Below are positions 1-6,414 of a DNA stretch of 8,273 bases, piece after piece (within the stretch, counting starts at the first letter, position 1; each line of letters begins with the position of its first letter). The position numbers were made by a program, and so were the translations under genes. The DNA lies in NCBI GenBank assembly GCA_902782805.1, contig CACZON010000152.1, forward strand, positions 1 to 8,273, given 5' to 3'. The notes under the pieces were generated by a model. It had not been told where the DNA came from, did no database searches, and saw only the letters and a program-made list of their open reading frames with translations. Source of the stretch: Oscillospiraceae bacterium. GTDB taxonomy: Bacteria > Bacillota > Clostridia > Oscillospirales > Acutalibacteraceae.

Positions 1-224
1 CGATCTCAAAGCCGGACGAGCTGAGCTTCATTGCGCACGTCGCGAAGACGGAAGGCATCATCCTCGACCCGGTCTACACCGGAAAGGCGTTCTACGGCCT
101 GTACCGCGAGGTTGAAAAGGGGTCTTTCGATTCCTGCGAACGAATCCTGTTTATTCATACCGGCGGCCAGTACGGCCTCTTCCCGAAGCAGGAGCAGATT
201 TCCGAAGTGCTCGCCGGCGTCTGA
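1..224 (+). CDS. D-cysteine desulfhydrase / ACC deaminase family protein, C-terminal part (5' end outside window)
   Basis: Only the last 73 residues are visible, in the frame that starts at base 3 and ends at TGA 222-224. They contain the C-terminal hallmarks of the fold-type II PLP enzymes related to E. coli DcyD and ACC deaminase: EGIILDPVYTGKAFYGL followed by ILFIHTGGQYGLF. Family members break down D-cysteine to pyruvate, ammonia and sulfide, deaminate 1-aminocyclopropane-1-carboxylate, or act on L-cysteate. The residues that separate these activities, and the PLP lysine, lie outside the window, so the substrate cannot be chosen; for a Clostridia-like host D-cysteine desulfhydrase is the likelier guess. 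The protein ends at the normal family position, so the 3' end is intact. A strong terminator follows 18 bp downstream, and the next gene is convergent. Confidence 0.85.
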   Translation, partial: ISKPDELSFIAHVAKTEGIILDPVYTGKAFYGLYREVEKGSFDSCERILFIHTGGQYGLFPKQEQISEVLAGV

Positions 225-241
225 AAAAATATCAAAATAGT

Positions 242-286
242 AAAACACGGTCAGCGTTCCGGAAAGAGCGCTGACCGTGTTTTTTT
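242..286. terminator. Rho-independent terminator, probably bidirectional
   Basis: There is a perfect 12-bp stem between 245-256 and 269-280 (ACACGGTCAGCG and its complement), extendable by three A-T pairs, with a 12-nt loop at 257-268. On the + strand a run of T reaches 286, which suits termination of the desulfhydrase gene. Read on the - strand the same stem is followed by TTTTACTATTTTG, so it can also serve the DhaK-like gene whose stop is at 296-298. It sits between two convergent genes. Confidence 0.9.
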
Positions 287-295
287 CTGATCATA

Positions 296-874
296 TTATC
301 CCTTTTTATAGTAGGGACTGCTGCAGGGCATATCGTAGTACTTCCGGAGCTCGTCGTCCAACTTCAGAAGCGAGATCGAGGCTCCCGCCATCTCCATCGT
401 CGTCACAAGGCTGTTGACGTCTATGTCATGAACACGGATTCCCTTCTCACGGAGAATCAGAGCGAGTTTGCGGTTCATAATCATCAGTTCCATTAAGGTG
501 GTGCTTCCGAGCCCGTTGACGTATGTGCAGACGGTATCTCCTTTTGTAATTTTGCTGTCCTCGAGAAGTACCCGGACCATCTCCTCCACGATCTCGTCGG
601 CTTTCTGCGTTTTAACGCGTCTGACGCCCGGCTCCCCGTGGATCCCGAGTCCGTACTCCATTTCATCCGCCGGGAGCGTGAAGATCGGCTCCGATTTTTC
701 GGGAAGCGTCGCGCCGGAAAGTCCGATTCCGACCGTCATGAGATTCCGGTTCGCCTTCTCGGTGACGCGCCACGCTTCCTCCAGGCTCAGGCACGAGCAC
801 GCCGCACCGGCGATTTTCACCATGAACACGTCCCCGGCGATTCCTCTGCGGTCGTCATACCGCAGTTCTTTCAC
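296..874 (-). CDS. DhaK-like protein with only the C-terminal part of dihydroxyacetone kinase subunit K (half-length)
   Basis: The 192 residues match the C-terminal part of DhaK, the subunit that binds dihydroxyacetone for phosphorylation by DhaL. Visible landmarks are DDRRGIAGDVFMVKIAGAA (residues 7-25, aligning with the GRRGVA region near residue 145 of E. coli DhaK), GLGIHGEPG (75-83), VNGLGSTTLMEL (119-130) and LLKLDDEL (169-176). His79 corresponds to the histidine that holds dihydroxyacetone covalently. Full DhaK proteins are about 330-356 residues; here about the first 140 are absent, including the GGGSGHEP segment and the aspartate that complete the substrate site. The frame is closed upstream by the TAG of the lyase gene, so no longer start exists. 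Translation probably starts at GTG 874-872, 7 nt after AGGAGG. It is either a remnant or one half of a split kinase; no dhaL or dhaM is in the window. It cannot be a complete kinase subunit as it stands. Confidence 0.8.
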   Translation of the reverse strand: MKELRYDDRRGIAGDVFMVKIAGAACSCLSLEEAWRVTEKANRNLMTVGIGLSGATLPEKSEPIFTLPADEMEYGLGIHGEPGVRRVKTQKADEIVEEMVRVLLEDSKITKGDTVCTYVNGLGSTTLMELMIMNRKLALILREKGIRVHDIDVNSLVTTMEMAGASISLLKLDDELRKYYDMPCSSPYYKKG

Positions 875-881
875 ACCATAT

Positions 882-887
882 CCTCCT
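882..887 (-). promoter_or_regulatory. Ribosome binding site that sets the GTG start of the DhaK-like gene
   Basis: On the - strand the sequence reads AGGAGGATATGGTGTGA. AGGAGG is followed by 7 nt and then GTG (874-872), which opens the DhaK-like frame. The closer ATG (879-877) would be only 2 nt from the site and runs into TGA after two codons, so it is not a usable start. The site lies in the 21-nt gap after the lyase stop codon, so the gene looks translated in its own right rather than as an accidental internal frame. Confidence 0.75.
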
Positions 888-895
888 GTATGAAT

Positions 896-2080
896 CTATT
901 CTTCTCCCTTTTCCCGATACGCCCCGATCCCGCGGATCAGCCTTCCGACGCCGTCCTCGAGAATCGCTCTGGGGCAGGCGGCGTTGAGACGCAAAAACGC
1001 CTCTCCTCCCGATCCGTACTGTCCTCCCCTTGAGAGAATCAGCCCGGTTTCCTTTCTCAGAAAGTCGGTCAGTTCCGTTGTGTCATGCGTCAGCGCGCTG
1101 CAGTCGATCCACAGAAGATAGGTCGCTTCGGAATCGGTTACCCGGATGTCCGGCAGGTGCGCCGCGATCGCGTCACGGACAATTTTCTTGTTCTCATAGG
1201 TATACTCGCGCATGGCGTCCAGCCAACCGTCGCCTTTTGTGAAGGCGGCCACCGTCGCGTCGACGGCGAACGCGTTGGGCTCTGCGATATCGTCTGAATT
1301 GAGACAGCGCCACATCTTATGGCGCAGGAACGGATCCGGCACCATAACCGCGCTGGTCTGCAAGCCCGCCAGATTGAAGCACTTGGTCGGCGCGATGCAC
1401 GTGATGCTGATCTTCGCGCAGGTTTCGGACGCAGATGCGAACGGAACGTAGGAAATACCGGGATCCGTGATATCGCAATGGATCTCATCGGAGATGACTT
1501 TAACGCCGTACCGGGCGCACAGGTCGCCGATTTTCGCGAGTGTTTCGGCACTCCAGATTTTCCCGACCGGATTGTGCGGATTGCAAAGAATCATAAGCGA
1601 AGTCTGCGGATCGGCGAGTTTTTGCTCGAGATCCTGCCAGTCGATGTCGTAACCGCCGTTTCGGCAGACGAGCCGGTTTTCCAGCACGTTTCTCCCGTTG
1701 TTGCGCACCGTGCTTAAAAAGATGTTGTAGACCGGGGTCTGAACGAGCACATTCTCCGCAGGCGTGGTGATCTTGCGGATCGCCGAGGAGATCGCCGGAA
1801 TGACGCCCGTGGTGAGGATCAGCCATTCCTTCCGGATCTCAAAATCGTGACGGGTACGCCACCAGTGCTGATACGCCTCATACCAGATGTCCGGAATATC
1901 CGTATAACCGAAAATGCCGTTCTCAAGACGCTTCTGCATGGCTTCCCGGATTTCCGGGGCTGCTTTGAAATCCATATCGGCGATCCACATGGGAAGCTCG
2001 TTCTCACCGATATCCCATTTGGAGGCGTACGTGCTCCTGCGGTCCGTAATGCTGTCAAAATCATATTTACTGTTTTTCAT
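896..2080 (-). CDS. PatB/MalY family PLP-dependent C-S lyase (cystathionine beta-lyase type)
   Basis: This is a complete 394-residue fold-type I aminotransferase-like protein, the usual length for PatB/MalY. The N-terminus (YDFDSITDRRSTYASKW, then LPMWIADMDF) is diagnostic for this branch. Further landmarks are NPHNPVG (167-173), SDEIHCD (197-203, Asp198 contacting the pyridine nitrogen), the PLP Schiff-base lysine Lys233 in APTKCFNLAGLQTS, and Arg364 in FLRLN for the substrate carboxylate. Known members cleave cystathionine or cysteine conjugates to pyruvate, ammonia and a thiol; some have additional regulatory roles, as E. coli MalY does. The ATG at 2080-2078 is preceded by GGGAG at 7 nt. 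It lies 84 nt after the alcohol dehydrogenase stop and 21 nt before the DhaK-like gene, so the three could share a transcript. I see no separate promoter in the 84-nt gap. All key residues are present, so it is probably active; whether the substrate is cystathionine or another thiol conjugate is open. Confidence 0.9.
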   Translation of the reverse strand: MKNSKYDFDSITDRRSTYASKWDIGENELPMWIADMDFKAAPEIREAMQKRLENGIFGYTDIPDIWYEAYQHWWRTRHDFEIRKEWLILTTGVIPAISSAIRKITTPAENVLVQTPVYNIFLSTVRNNGRNVLENRLVCRNGGYDIDWQDLEQKLADPQTSLMILCNPHNPVGKIWSAETLAKIGDLCARYGVKVISDEIHCDITDPGISYVPFASASETCAKISITCIAPTKCFNLAGLQTSAVMVPDPFLRHKMWRCLNSDDIAEPNAFAVDATVAAFTKGDGWLDAMREYTYENKKIVRDAIAAHLPDIRVTDSEATYLLWIDCSALTHDTTELTDFLRKETGLILSRGGQYGSGGEAFLRLNAACPRAILEDGVGRLIRGIGAYREKGEE

Positions 2081-2101
2081 ATTCTGTCTCCCGGAAAATA
2101 C

Positions 2102-2147
2102 GGAAAAAGGAAGCGGCGCAAAACGGAAATTCTGCGCGCCTCCCTTT
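2102..2147 (-). terminator. Bulged hairpin with T-rich 3' arm: terminator or attenuator between dehydrogenase and lyase genes
   Basis: Read on the - strand just after the dehydrogenase stop, AAAGGGA-GGCGC can pair with GCGCC-(GC)-TTCCTTT, leaving a two-base bulge. A weaker inner helix (AGAA with TTTT) sits below the loop. The 3' arm ends in CCTTTTTCC, so the T tract is partly inside the stem. It could end the dehydrogenase transcript or reduce read-through into the lyase gene. The bulge and paired T tract make it less certain than the other terminators here. Confidence 0.45.
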
Positions 2148-2164
2148 CCACATGAATTGCTGTC

Positions 2165-3352
2165 TTATTTGTTCGCCATCTGATAGATCTTGAATACGTC
2201 TTCCTTCGAAAGCTTCTTGAAGCCACCGATCGCGGTGCGTCCGAGCGAGACGCAGAGATCCGTCATTTCCTGAAGATCCTGATCCGTTACGCCTTCGACG
2301 AGCTGCGGGATCGAAATCGGCATATCGATCGACTGGAAGAATTCCTCCGTCTTTTCAATGCCGGCAAGCGCCGTATTCTCCGGGCAGGCGCTGTCGAAAT
2401 CGCAGCCCCATACCTTCACGGCGTACTGCGCGAAACGCAGCGGATTGTCCGGCATGACGTATCTCGCCCAGCTGCCCCACACGGCCGCGAGGGTCGCGCC
2501 GTGGGCCGCATCATAGCGTCCGCTGAGCTCGTGGCCGATCAGGTGGGTCGCGAAATCGCCGCCGTTGCCGCAGCCGGTCAGGTTGTTGTGTGAAACGGAA
2601 CCGGCCCACATGATCTCGGAAGCGGCTTTGTAATCGGTCGGATTGCGGTAGAACTTCGGGCCGTACTGGATCACGTTGTCGAGAACCGCTTCGGCGATCT
2701 TGTCGGTAAGATCGTTGCCGAGGGTATCCTTATGGGAGAAATAGCGCTCAAGGGTGTGCATCATGATATCGGTCACACCGCAGGCGATCTGATATTTCGG
2801 CAGCGTATAGAGCAGCTCCGGATTCATGACCGCGAAACGCGGACGGATCGGGTCCTGATCGATGGAACGCTTGACCCTTCCCTCGTCTTTCGTGACAACG
2901 GAGGAATTGGAGGTTTCGCTGCCGGCCGCCGCGATCGTGAGCACGACGCCGACCGGATAGCAGTTTTTCACTTCTTTGCCGAGATAGAAATCCCAGACGT
3001 CCTCGTCGGGATGGCCGAGACCGACGGCGATCCCTTTTGCGGAATCGATGACGCTGCCGCCGCCGACCGCCAGGATAAAGTCGACCTTTTCCTTTTTGCA
3101 AAGCTCGATGCCTTTATAAACGAGGCTCAGAAGCGGATTCGGCTGGACGCCGCCGAGCGTTACGTAGGAAATCCCTTCGCACTCGAGCGAAGCTTTTACA
3201 CGATCCAGCAGGCCGGATTTTTCCGCGCTCTTTCCGCCGTAATGCAGCAGCACTTTCGTGCCTCCCCACTTTTTGACATATGCGCCGGTTTTTTCTTCCT
3301 CTTTTTTTCCGAAGAAAACTTCGGTAGGCGTGTACAAATGGAACGATCTCAT
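2165..3352 (-). CDS. Iron-containing alcohol dehydrogenase, BdhA/YqhD (butanol/aldehyde reductase) type
   Basis: This is a complete 395-residue group III alcohol dehydrogenase. The N-terminus FHLYTPTEVFFG matches the YqhD/BdhA branch. The nucleotide-binding loop GGGSVIDSAKGIA spans 97-109. The four metal ligands are all present with family spacing: Asp195 and His199 in DIMMH, His270 in ATHLIGHE and His284 in YDAAHG (the last two 14 residues apart, as in E. coli YqhD). The family reduces short-chain and toxic aldehydes, including butyraldehyde, to alcohols with NADPH or NADH, in fermentation or aldehyde detoxification. GGGS at the loop resembles NADPH-preferring members, but cofactor choice is only inferred. 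The ATG at 3352-3350 has AAAGGA 10 nt upstream; an upstream ATG at 3359-3357 is in another frame. A near-consensus promoter lies about 100 bp upstream, making this the first gene of the leftward group. Confidence 0.93.
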   Translation of the reverse strand: MRSFHLYTPTEVFFGKKEEEKTGAYVKKWGGTKVLLHYGGKSAEKSGLLDRVKASLECEGISYVTLGGVQPNPLLSLVYKGIELCKKEKVDFILAVGGGSVIDSAKGIAVGLGHPDEDVWDFYLGKEVKNCYPVGVVLTIAAAGSETSNSSVVTKDEGRVKRSIDQDPIRPRFAVMNPELLYTLPKYQIACGVTDIMMHTLERYFSHKDTLGNDLTDKIAEAVLDNVIQYGPKFYRNPTDYKAASEIMWAGSVSHNNLTGCGNGGDFATHLIGHELSGRYDAAHGATLAAVWGSWARYVMPDNPLRFAQYAVKVWGCDFDSACPENTALAGIEKTEEFFQSIDMPISIPQLVEGVTDQDLQEMTDLCVSLGRTAIGGFKKLSKEDVFKIYQMANK

Positions 3353-3407
3353 AACTCATGCATCCTTTCTTTGCTCTTCCGAAAAAACGGATGATTTTAC
3401 TGTTTTA

Positions 3408-3443
3408 ACGCACGCGTCACCTTCGGCTGACGCTGCGTTTTTT
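3408..3443 (+). other. UUCG-capped hairpin with T tract in the divergent intergenic region
   Basis: ACGCA (3408-3412) and GCGTCA (3414-3419) pair with TGACGC (3428-3433) and TGCGT (3434-3438), with C3413 bulged. The apex is C-TTCG-G (3421-3426), an exceptionally stable tetraloop. Six T follow on the + strand (3438-3443), giving the form of an intrinsic terminator for rightward transcription. No rightward gene ends here; the neighbours diverge. Read leftward it lies in the 5' leader of the alcohol dehydrogenase mRNA but lacks a T tract on that side (TTAAAACAG). It may insulate against rightward antisense transcription or stabilise the leader. Confidence 0.6.
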
Positions 3444-3462
3444 ATTCCAATCGGTCAATTTA

Positions 3463-3491
3463 ATTGTACTATATCCTCCTATGGGTGTCAA
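3463..3491 (-). promoter_or_regulatory. Sigma-A-type promoter for the alcohol dehydrogenase gene group
   Basis: On the - strand a perfect -35 TTGACA (3491-3486) is followed by a 17-bp spacer (3485-3469) and -10 TACAAT (3468-3463), one base from consensus. The predicted start of transcription is near 3456, leaving a leader of about 100 nt that contains the UUCG hairpin. A second small inverted repeat, TCCG-T6-CGGA, lies at 3391-3378 in the same leader. This is the best promoter match in the window and suggests strong expression unless repressed. Confidence 0.8.
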
Positions 3492-3545
3492 TGGGAAATC
3501 AGGCGGGTCCGTGCACAGAATTTTTCCGAATTCGCAGTATTTCTC

Positions 3546-3574
3546 TTGCAATTTTGAGGAATTTTCTTCATAAT
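3546..3574 (+). promoter_or_regulatory. Putative sigma-A promoter for the ABC exporter and aldo/keto reductase pair
   Basis: TTGCAA (3546-3551), a 17-bp spacer and CATAAT (3569-3574) make a moderate sigma-A match. Transcription would start around 3581, giving a very short leader before the ribosome binding site GAAGGG (3581-3586) and the ATG at 3597. The start and the ribosome binding site nearly coincide, so the true start may be slightly upstream or another promoter may be used. An inverted repeat GAATT-N6-AATTC (3518-3533) lies just upstream of the -35. Confidence 0.5.
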
Positions 3575-3596
3575 AAAAAAGAAGGGACGTGATGCT

Positions 3597-5441
3597 ATGC
3601 CGCCGAGAGGTTCTTTCGGGCCACGGGGATTCCTGACCGATGAAGAAAAACGGAACATGCCGAAGGTTAACAAGGCGCTGCTTGTCCGGATCTTTTCTTA
3701 TCTGAAGCCGTATCTGCTGCAGTTTTTCCTGGTGTTTGCCGCAATTCTGCTGTCTTCTGTCGTCGGTCTTCTTCCCTCGATCATCACCGGTAAGATCGTC
3801 GACGAGGCGCTGATCGGCAAGGATATGGCGCTGCTGATCAAGCTCCTGCTGCTCGCGTTCGGCACGATCGCGCTTTCGCAGGTCATCGGCGTTCTGGAAA
3901 GCTACATCAACGCCTGGATCAGCCGACGCATCATTTTCGATATGAAGAACCAGATGTACCGCCATCTGGAATATATGCCCCATTCCTTCTTCACTTCCGA
4001 GAAACAGGGAGATATCATCACGCGGATGAATACCGATATCAGCGGCGTTTCCTCCGTCATCTCCGGTACGCTCTCGAGCGTGGTCAGCAACATCTCCGTT
4101 CTGGTGACGACGTTGGTCGCTCTGTTTTCAATGAGCTGGCGGCTCGCGATCGTCGGAATCGTTGTCATTCCGCTGCTGATCATTCCGACGAGGTCCGTCG
4201 GTAAAACGCGCTGGAAGCTGCTTTCGGAAAGCCAGGCGAAAAACGACGAGATGAATCAGCTCGTCAACGAGACGCTTTCGGTCAGCGGATCGCTGCTCGT
4301 CAAGCTCTTTACACGAGAGGACCGCGAATATAACCGCTTCGTCGCGGTCAATGAAGAAGTCACCAAGCTTGCGATCAAGGAACAGCGCAGCGGCCGCTGG
4401 TTCGCGGTCATGATGGGCATGTTCACCCAGATCGCGCCGCTCCTGATCTATTTTGCCGGCGGCTACCTGATCATCCGCAAATCCGATCCCACGCTGACAG
4501 TCGGTACAATCACGGCGACGGTCGCTCTGGTCAATCGCCTCTACCGTCCGGTCTCGTCGCTTCTGAACCTGCAGGTCGACTTTACGCGTTCGCTTGCGCT
4601 GTTCGAGCGCATCTTTGATTATTTCGATAAAGAGATCACGATCGTATCGCCGGAGAACGGGAAAACGCCGGACGTCCAGAATCAGCCGATCCGCTTCGAT
4701 CACGTCGCTTTCTCTTACGATCCCGAAAAACCGCTGCTCACGGATATCAATTTTACGGTACCCGGCGGGAAAATGTACGCGATCGTCGGCCCCTCCGGTT
4801 CCGGAAAAAGCACGATCGTCAATCTGATCCCGCGGCTTTACGACGTCCTCGGCGGTCAGGTCACCGTCGGCGGTGTGGACGTGCGGGATTTCGATCTCGC
4901 TTATCTGCGCGGTCAGATCGGCGTCGTTACGCAGGATACCTATCTGTTCAACGGCTCGATCCGCGAAAACCTGCTCTACGCGCGTGAGGATGCGACGCAG
5001 GAGGAAATCGAGGAAGCCTGCCGCATTGCGAGCATTCATGATTTCATCGCTTCCCAGCCCGACGGGTACGACACTCAGGTCGGCAACCGCGGTCTCAAGC
5101 TCTCCGGCGGAGAGAAACAGCGGCTTTCAATCGCCCGCGTGATCCTGAAAGATCCGAAAATCCTGATCCTCGACGAAGCCACCAGCGCGCTCGATTCCAT
5201 CTCGGAAAATGCGATCCAGGAGGCGCTTGAAGTTTTGATGCAGGGCCGCACCAGCATCGTCATCGCCCACCGCCTCTCGACGATTCTCAAAGCGGAAAAG
5301 ATCCTCGTCGTCTCCGGCGGCACGATCGCCGAACAGGGCACGCATGAGGAGCTTCTGCAGAAAGACGGCGTCTACCGCGAACTCTATGAAACACAATTCC
5401 GCGTCGTTCTCGACTACGAAAATGGCTCGGAAGAATCATAA
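3597..5441 (+). CDS. ABC exporter, fused transmembrane and ATP-binding domains (homodimer-type half-transporter)
   Basis: This 614-residue protein has the layout of type IV ABC exporters of the MsbA/BmrA kind. Hydrophobic segments lie at about 38-60, 77-102, 154-178, 181-199, 267-293 and 300-320, followed by an ATPase domain from about 365. ATPase motifs are complete: Walker A GPSGSGKST (398-406), Q-loop Gln446, signature LSGGE (503-507), Walker B ILILDE (522-527) with catalytic Glu527, D-loop SALD (530-533) and H-loop His558. Both ATP sites of a homodimer would therefore be competent. The substrate could be a lipid, drug or peptide and cannot be told. The ATG at 3597 has GAAGGG 10 nt upstream, and its PPRG-rich basic N-terminus resembles many Firmicute exporters. 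A competing out-of-frame ATG at 3592 opens only 14 codons, and Met21 (3657) has a poor ribosome site. It lies 28 nt before the aldo/keto reductase gene. Confidence 0.93.
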   Translation: MPPRGSFGPRGFLTDEEKRNMPKVNKALLVRIFSYLKPYLLQFFLVFAAILLSSVVGLLPSIITGKIVDEALIGKDMALLIKLLLLAFGTIALSQVIGVLESYINAWISRRIIFDMKNQMYRHLEYMPHSFFTSEKQGDIITRMNTDISGVSSVISGTLSSVVSNISVLVTTLVALFSMSWRLAIVGIVVIPLLIIPTRSVGKTRWKLLSESQAKNDEMNQLVNETLSVSGSLLVKLFTREDREYNRFVAVNEEVTKLAIKEQRSGRWFAVMMGMFTQIAPLLIYFAGGYLIIRKSDPTLTVGTITATVALVNRLYRPVSSLLNLQVDFTRSLALFERIFDYFDKEITIVSPENGKTPDVQNQPIRFDHVAFSYDPEKPLLTDINFTVPGGKMYAIVGPSGSGKSTIVNLIPRLYDVLGGQVTVGGVDVRDFDLAYLRGQIGVVTQDTYLFNGSIRENLLYAREDATQEEIEEACRIASIHDFIASQPDGYDTQVGNRGLKLSGGEKQRLSIARVILKDPKILILDEATSALDSISENAIQEALEVLMQGRTSIVIAHRLSTILKAEKILVVSGGTIAEQGTHEELLQKDGVYRELYETQFRVVLDYENGSEES

Positions 5442-5469
5442 ATACCGGGAACAGAAAGGAAGATCAATC

Positions 5470-6354
5470 ATGAAGTACAGACCGTTCGGAAAAACCGGGA
5501 TCGAGATCTCCGCCGTTTCCTACGGCGGTATCGTTTCCTCCGGCGTCCACAGAAGTCTGACCTTCCCGCATGAGAACCAGCAGGATTCCGACCGCTACGT
5601 CGCCTTTGCAATCGACCGCGGCGTCAATTACTTCGACGTTGCGCCGACCTACGGAAACGCACAGGAGCAGCTCGGCAACTCTTTGGTTCCCTACCGCAGC
5701 AGGATCCATTTAGCTTGCAAAACCTTGAAAAGGGACCGGCAGGGCGCCGAGAAGGAGCTTGAAGAAAGCCTCCGGCTTCTCCACACCGACCATTTTGACG
5801 TCTATCAGCTGCACCAGATCGAATCCCTGGAGGACGTGGAGCGCGCGTTTGCGCCGGGCGGCGTGATGGAGCTGATGGACACGCTCAAATCCCGCGGGAT
5901 CGCGAACCATATCGGCTTTACCGCTCACAACGAGGACGCGGCTCTGAAAATGCTGGAGCTCTATCCCTTCGAATCGGTTCTCTTCCCGATCAACTGGCTG
6001 ATGAACATGAGCCGCGGGATGGGAAACAGGCTGATCGCAAAGGCAAAGGAGCTCGGGATCGGCCTGCTCGCGATGAAAGCGTTCATCGAGCGCCGCTGGG
6101 AGGAAAACGAAGACAAAGGATGCTTCCCGAAATCCTGGTGTAAACCGATCGATCCGGAGTTTGAGCCGGATTTCTGCAAAGCCGCGATGCGCTACACGCT
6201 CGCACTCGGGGTCGATACACTGATCCCGCCGGGCAACTTCAAGAGCTTCTCGTTCGCTGCCGACAACATAGACGACTGTATCGAGCATCCCGAACCGGAC
6301 AGAGCGCTGCTCGCGGAGAAATTCGCGCAGTTTAAAGGAAAAGAGTTCTTCTGA
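5470..6354 (+). CDS. Aldo/keto reductase
   Basis: This 294-residue protein is a short member of the aldo/keto reductase superfamily, a TIM-barrel NAD(P)H-dependent carbonyl reductase in the cytoplasm. It opens with MKYRPFGKTGIEISAVSYGG, the usual first strand and turn. The catalytic tetrad is complete: Asp56 and Tyr61 in YFDVAPTYGNAQEQLG, Lys84 in LACKTLKRD and His115 in YQLHQIE. The C-terminus lacks the cysteine cluster of iron-sulfur-containing relatives and ends shortly after the last barrel helix. The ATG at 5470 has AAAGGA 9 nt upstream; the frame stays open 42 codons further into the exporter gene, but that stretch is exporter coding sequence. The 28-nt gap after the exporter and the absence of a terminator there imply one transcript. 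The substrate is unknown; aldehydes, keto-sugars and 2-oxo compounds are all possible in this family. Confidence 0.92.
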   Translation: MKYRPFGKTGIEISAVSYGGIVSSGVHRSLTFPHENQQDSDRYVAFAIDRGVNYFDVAPTYGNAQEQLGNSLVPYRSRIHLACKTLKRDRQGAEKELEESLRLLHTDHFDVYQLHQIESLEDVERAFAPGGVMELMDTLKSRGIANHIGFTAHNEDAALKMLELYPFESVLFPINWLMNMSRGMGNRLIAKAKELGIGLLAMKAFIERRWEENEDKGCFPKSWCKPIDPEFEPDFCKAAMRYTLALGVDTLIPPGNFKSFSFAADNIDDCIEHPEPDRALLAEKFAQFKGKEFF

Positions 6355-6371
6355 TCCTGACGCACGGCATG

Positions 6372-6404
6372 AAAAAAGCCCCGCAGAAATGCGGGGCTCT
6401 TTTT
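6372..6404. terminator. Bidirectional Rho-independent terminator with GAAA tetraloop
   Basis: AGCCCCGCA (6377-6385) pairs with TGCGGGGCT (6390-6398) around a GAAA loop (6386-6389). Six A precede the stem (6372-6377) and five T follow after one base (6400-6404), so each strand has a hairpin followed by a T run. It serves the aldo/keto reductase (stop 6352-6354) rightward and the short-chain dehydrogenase (stop 6417-6415) leftward. Confidence 0.93.
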
Positions 6405-6414
6405 GTCGCAAATA

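Noticed and set aside
2732..3394. Rightward open frame of 220 codons over the alcohol dehydrogenase
   Set aside because: It is a shadow of the metal-ligand-bearing dehydrogenase frame, without a ribosome site or family signal.
3469..3485. AGGAGGATAT within the dehydrogenase promoter spacer, also seen before the DhaK-like gene
   Set aside because: No start codon with an open frame follows it at 3469; it is likely a chance match to a ribosome-site-like string.
4128..5039. Long antisense open frame (303 codons) opposite the ABC exporter
   Set aside because: Its product is a charged, low-complexity string with no family motif, and the + strand carries an unmistakable exporter. It is a GC-driven shadow frame.
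5344..5469. N-terminal extension of the aldo/keto reductase frame into the exporter gene
   Set aside because: These codons overlap the exporter's coding 3' end, and AAAGGA is placed correctly for the ATG at 5470, where the family N-terminus begins.
5710..6411. Antisense open frame of 233 codons opposite the aldo/keto reductase
   Set aside because: No recognisable domain and no ribosome site; it also overlaps the terminator, while the + strand has a complete catalytic tetrad.
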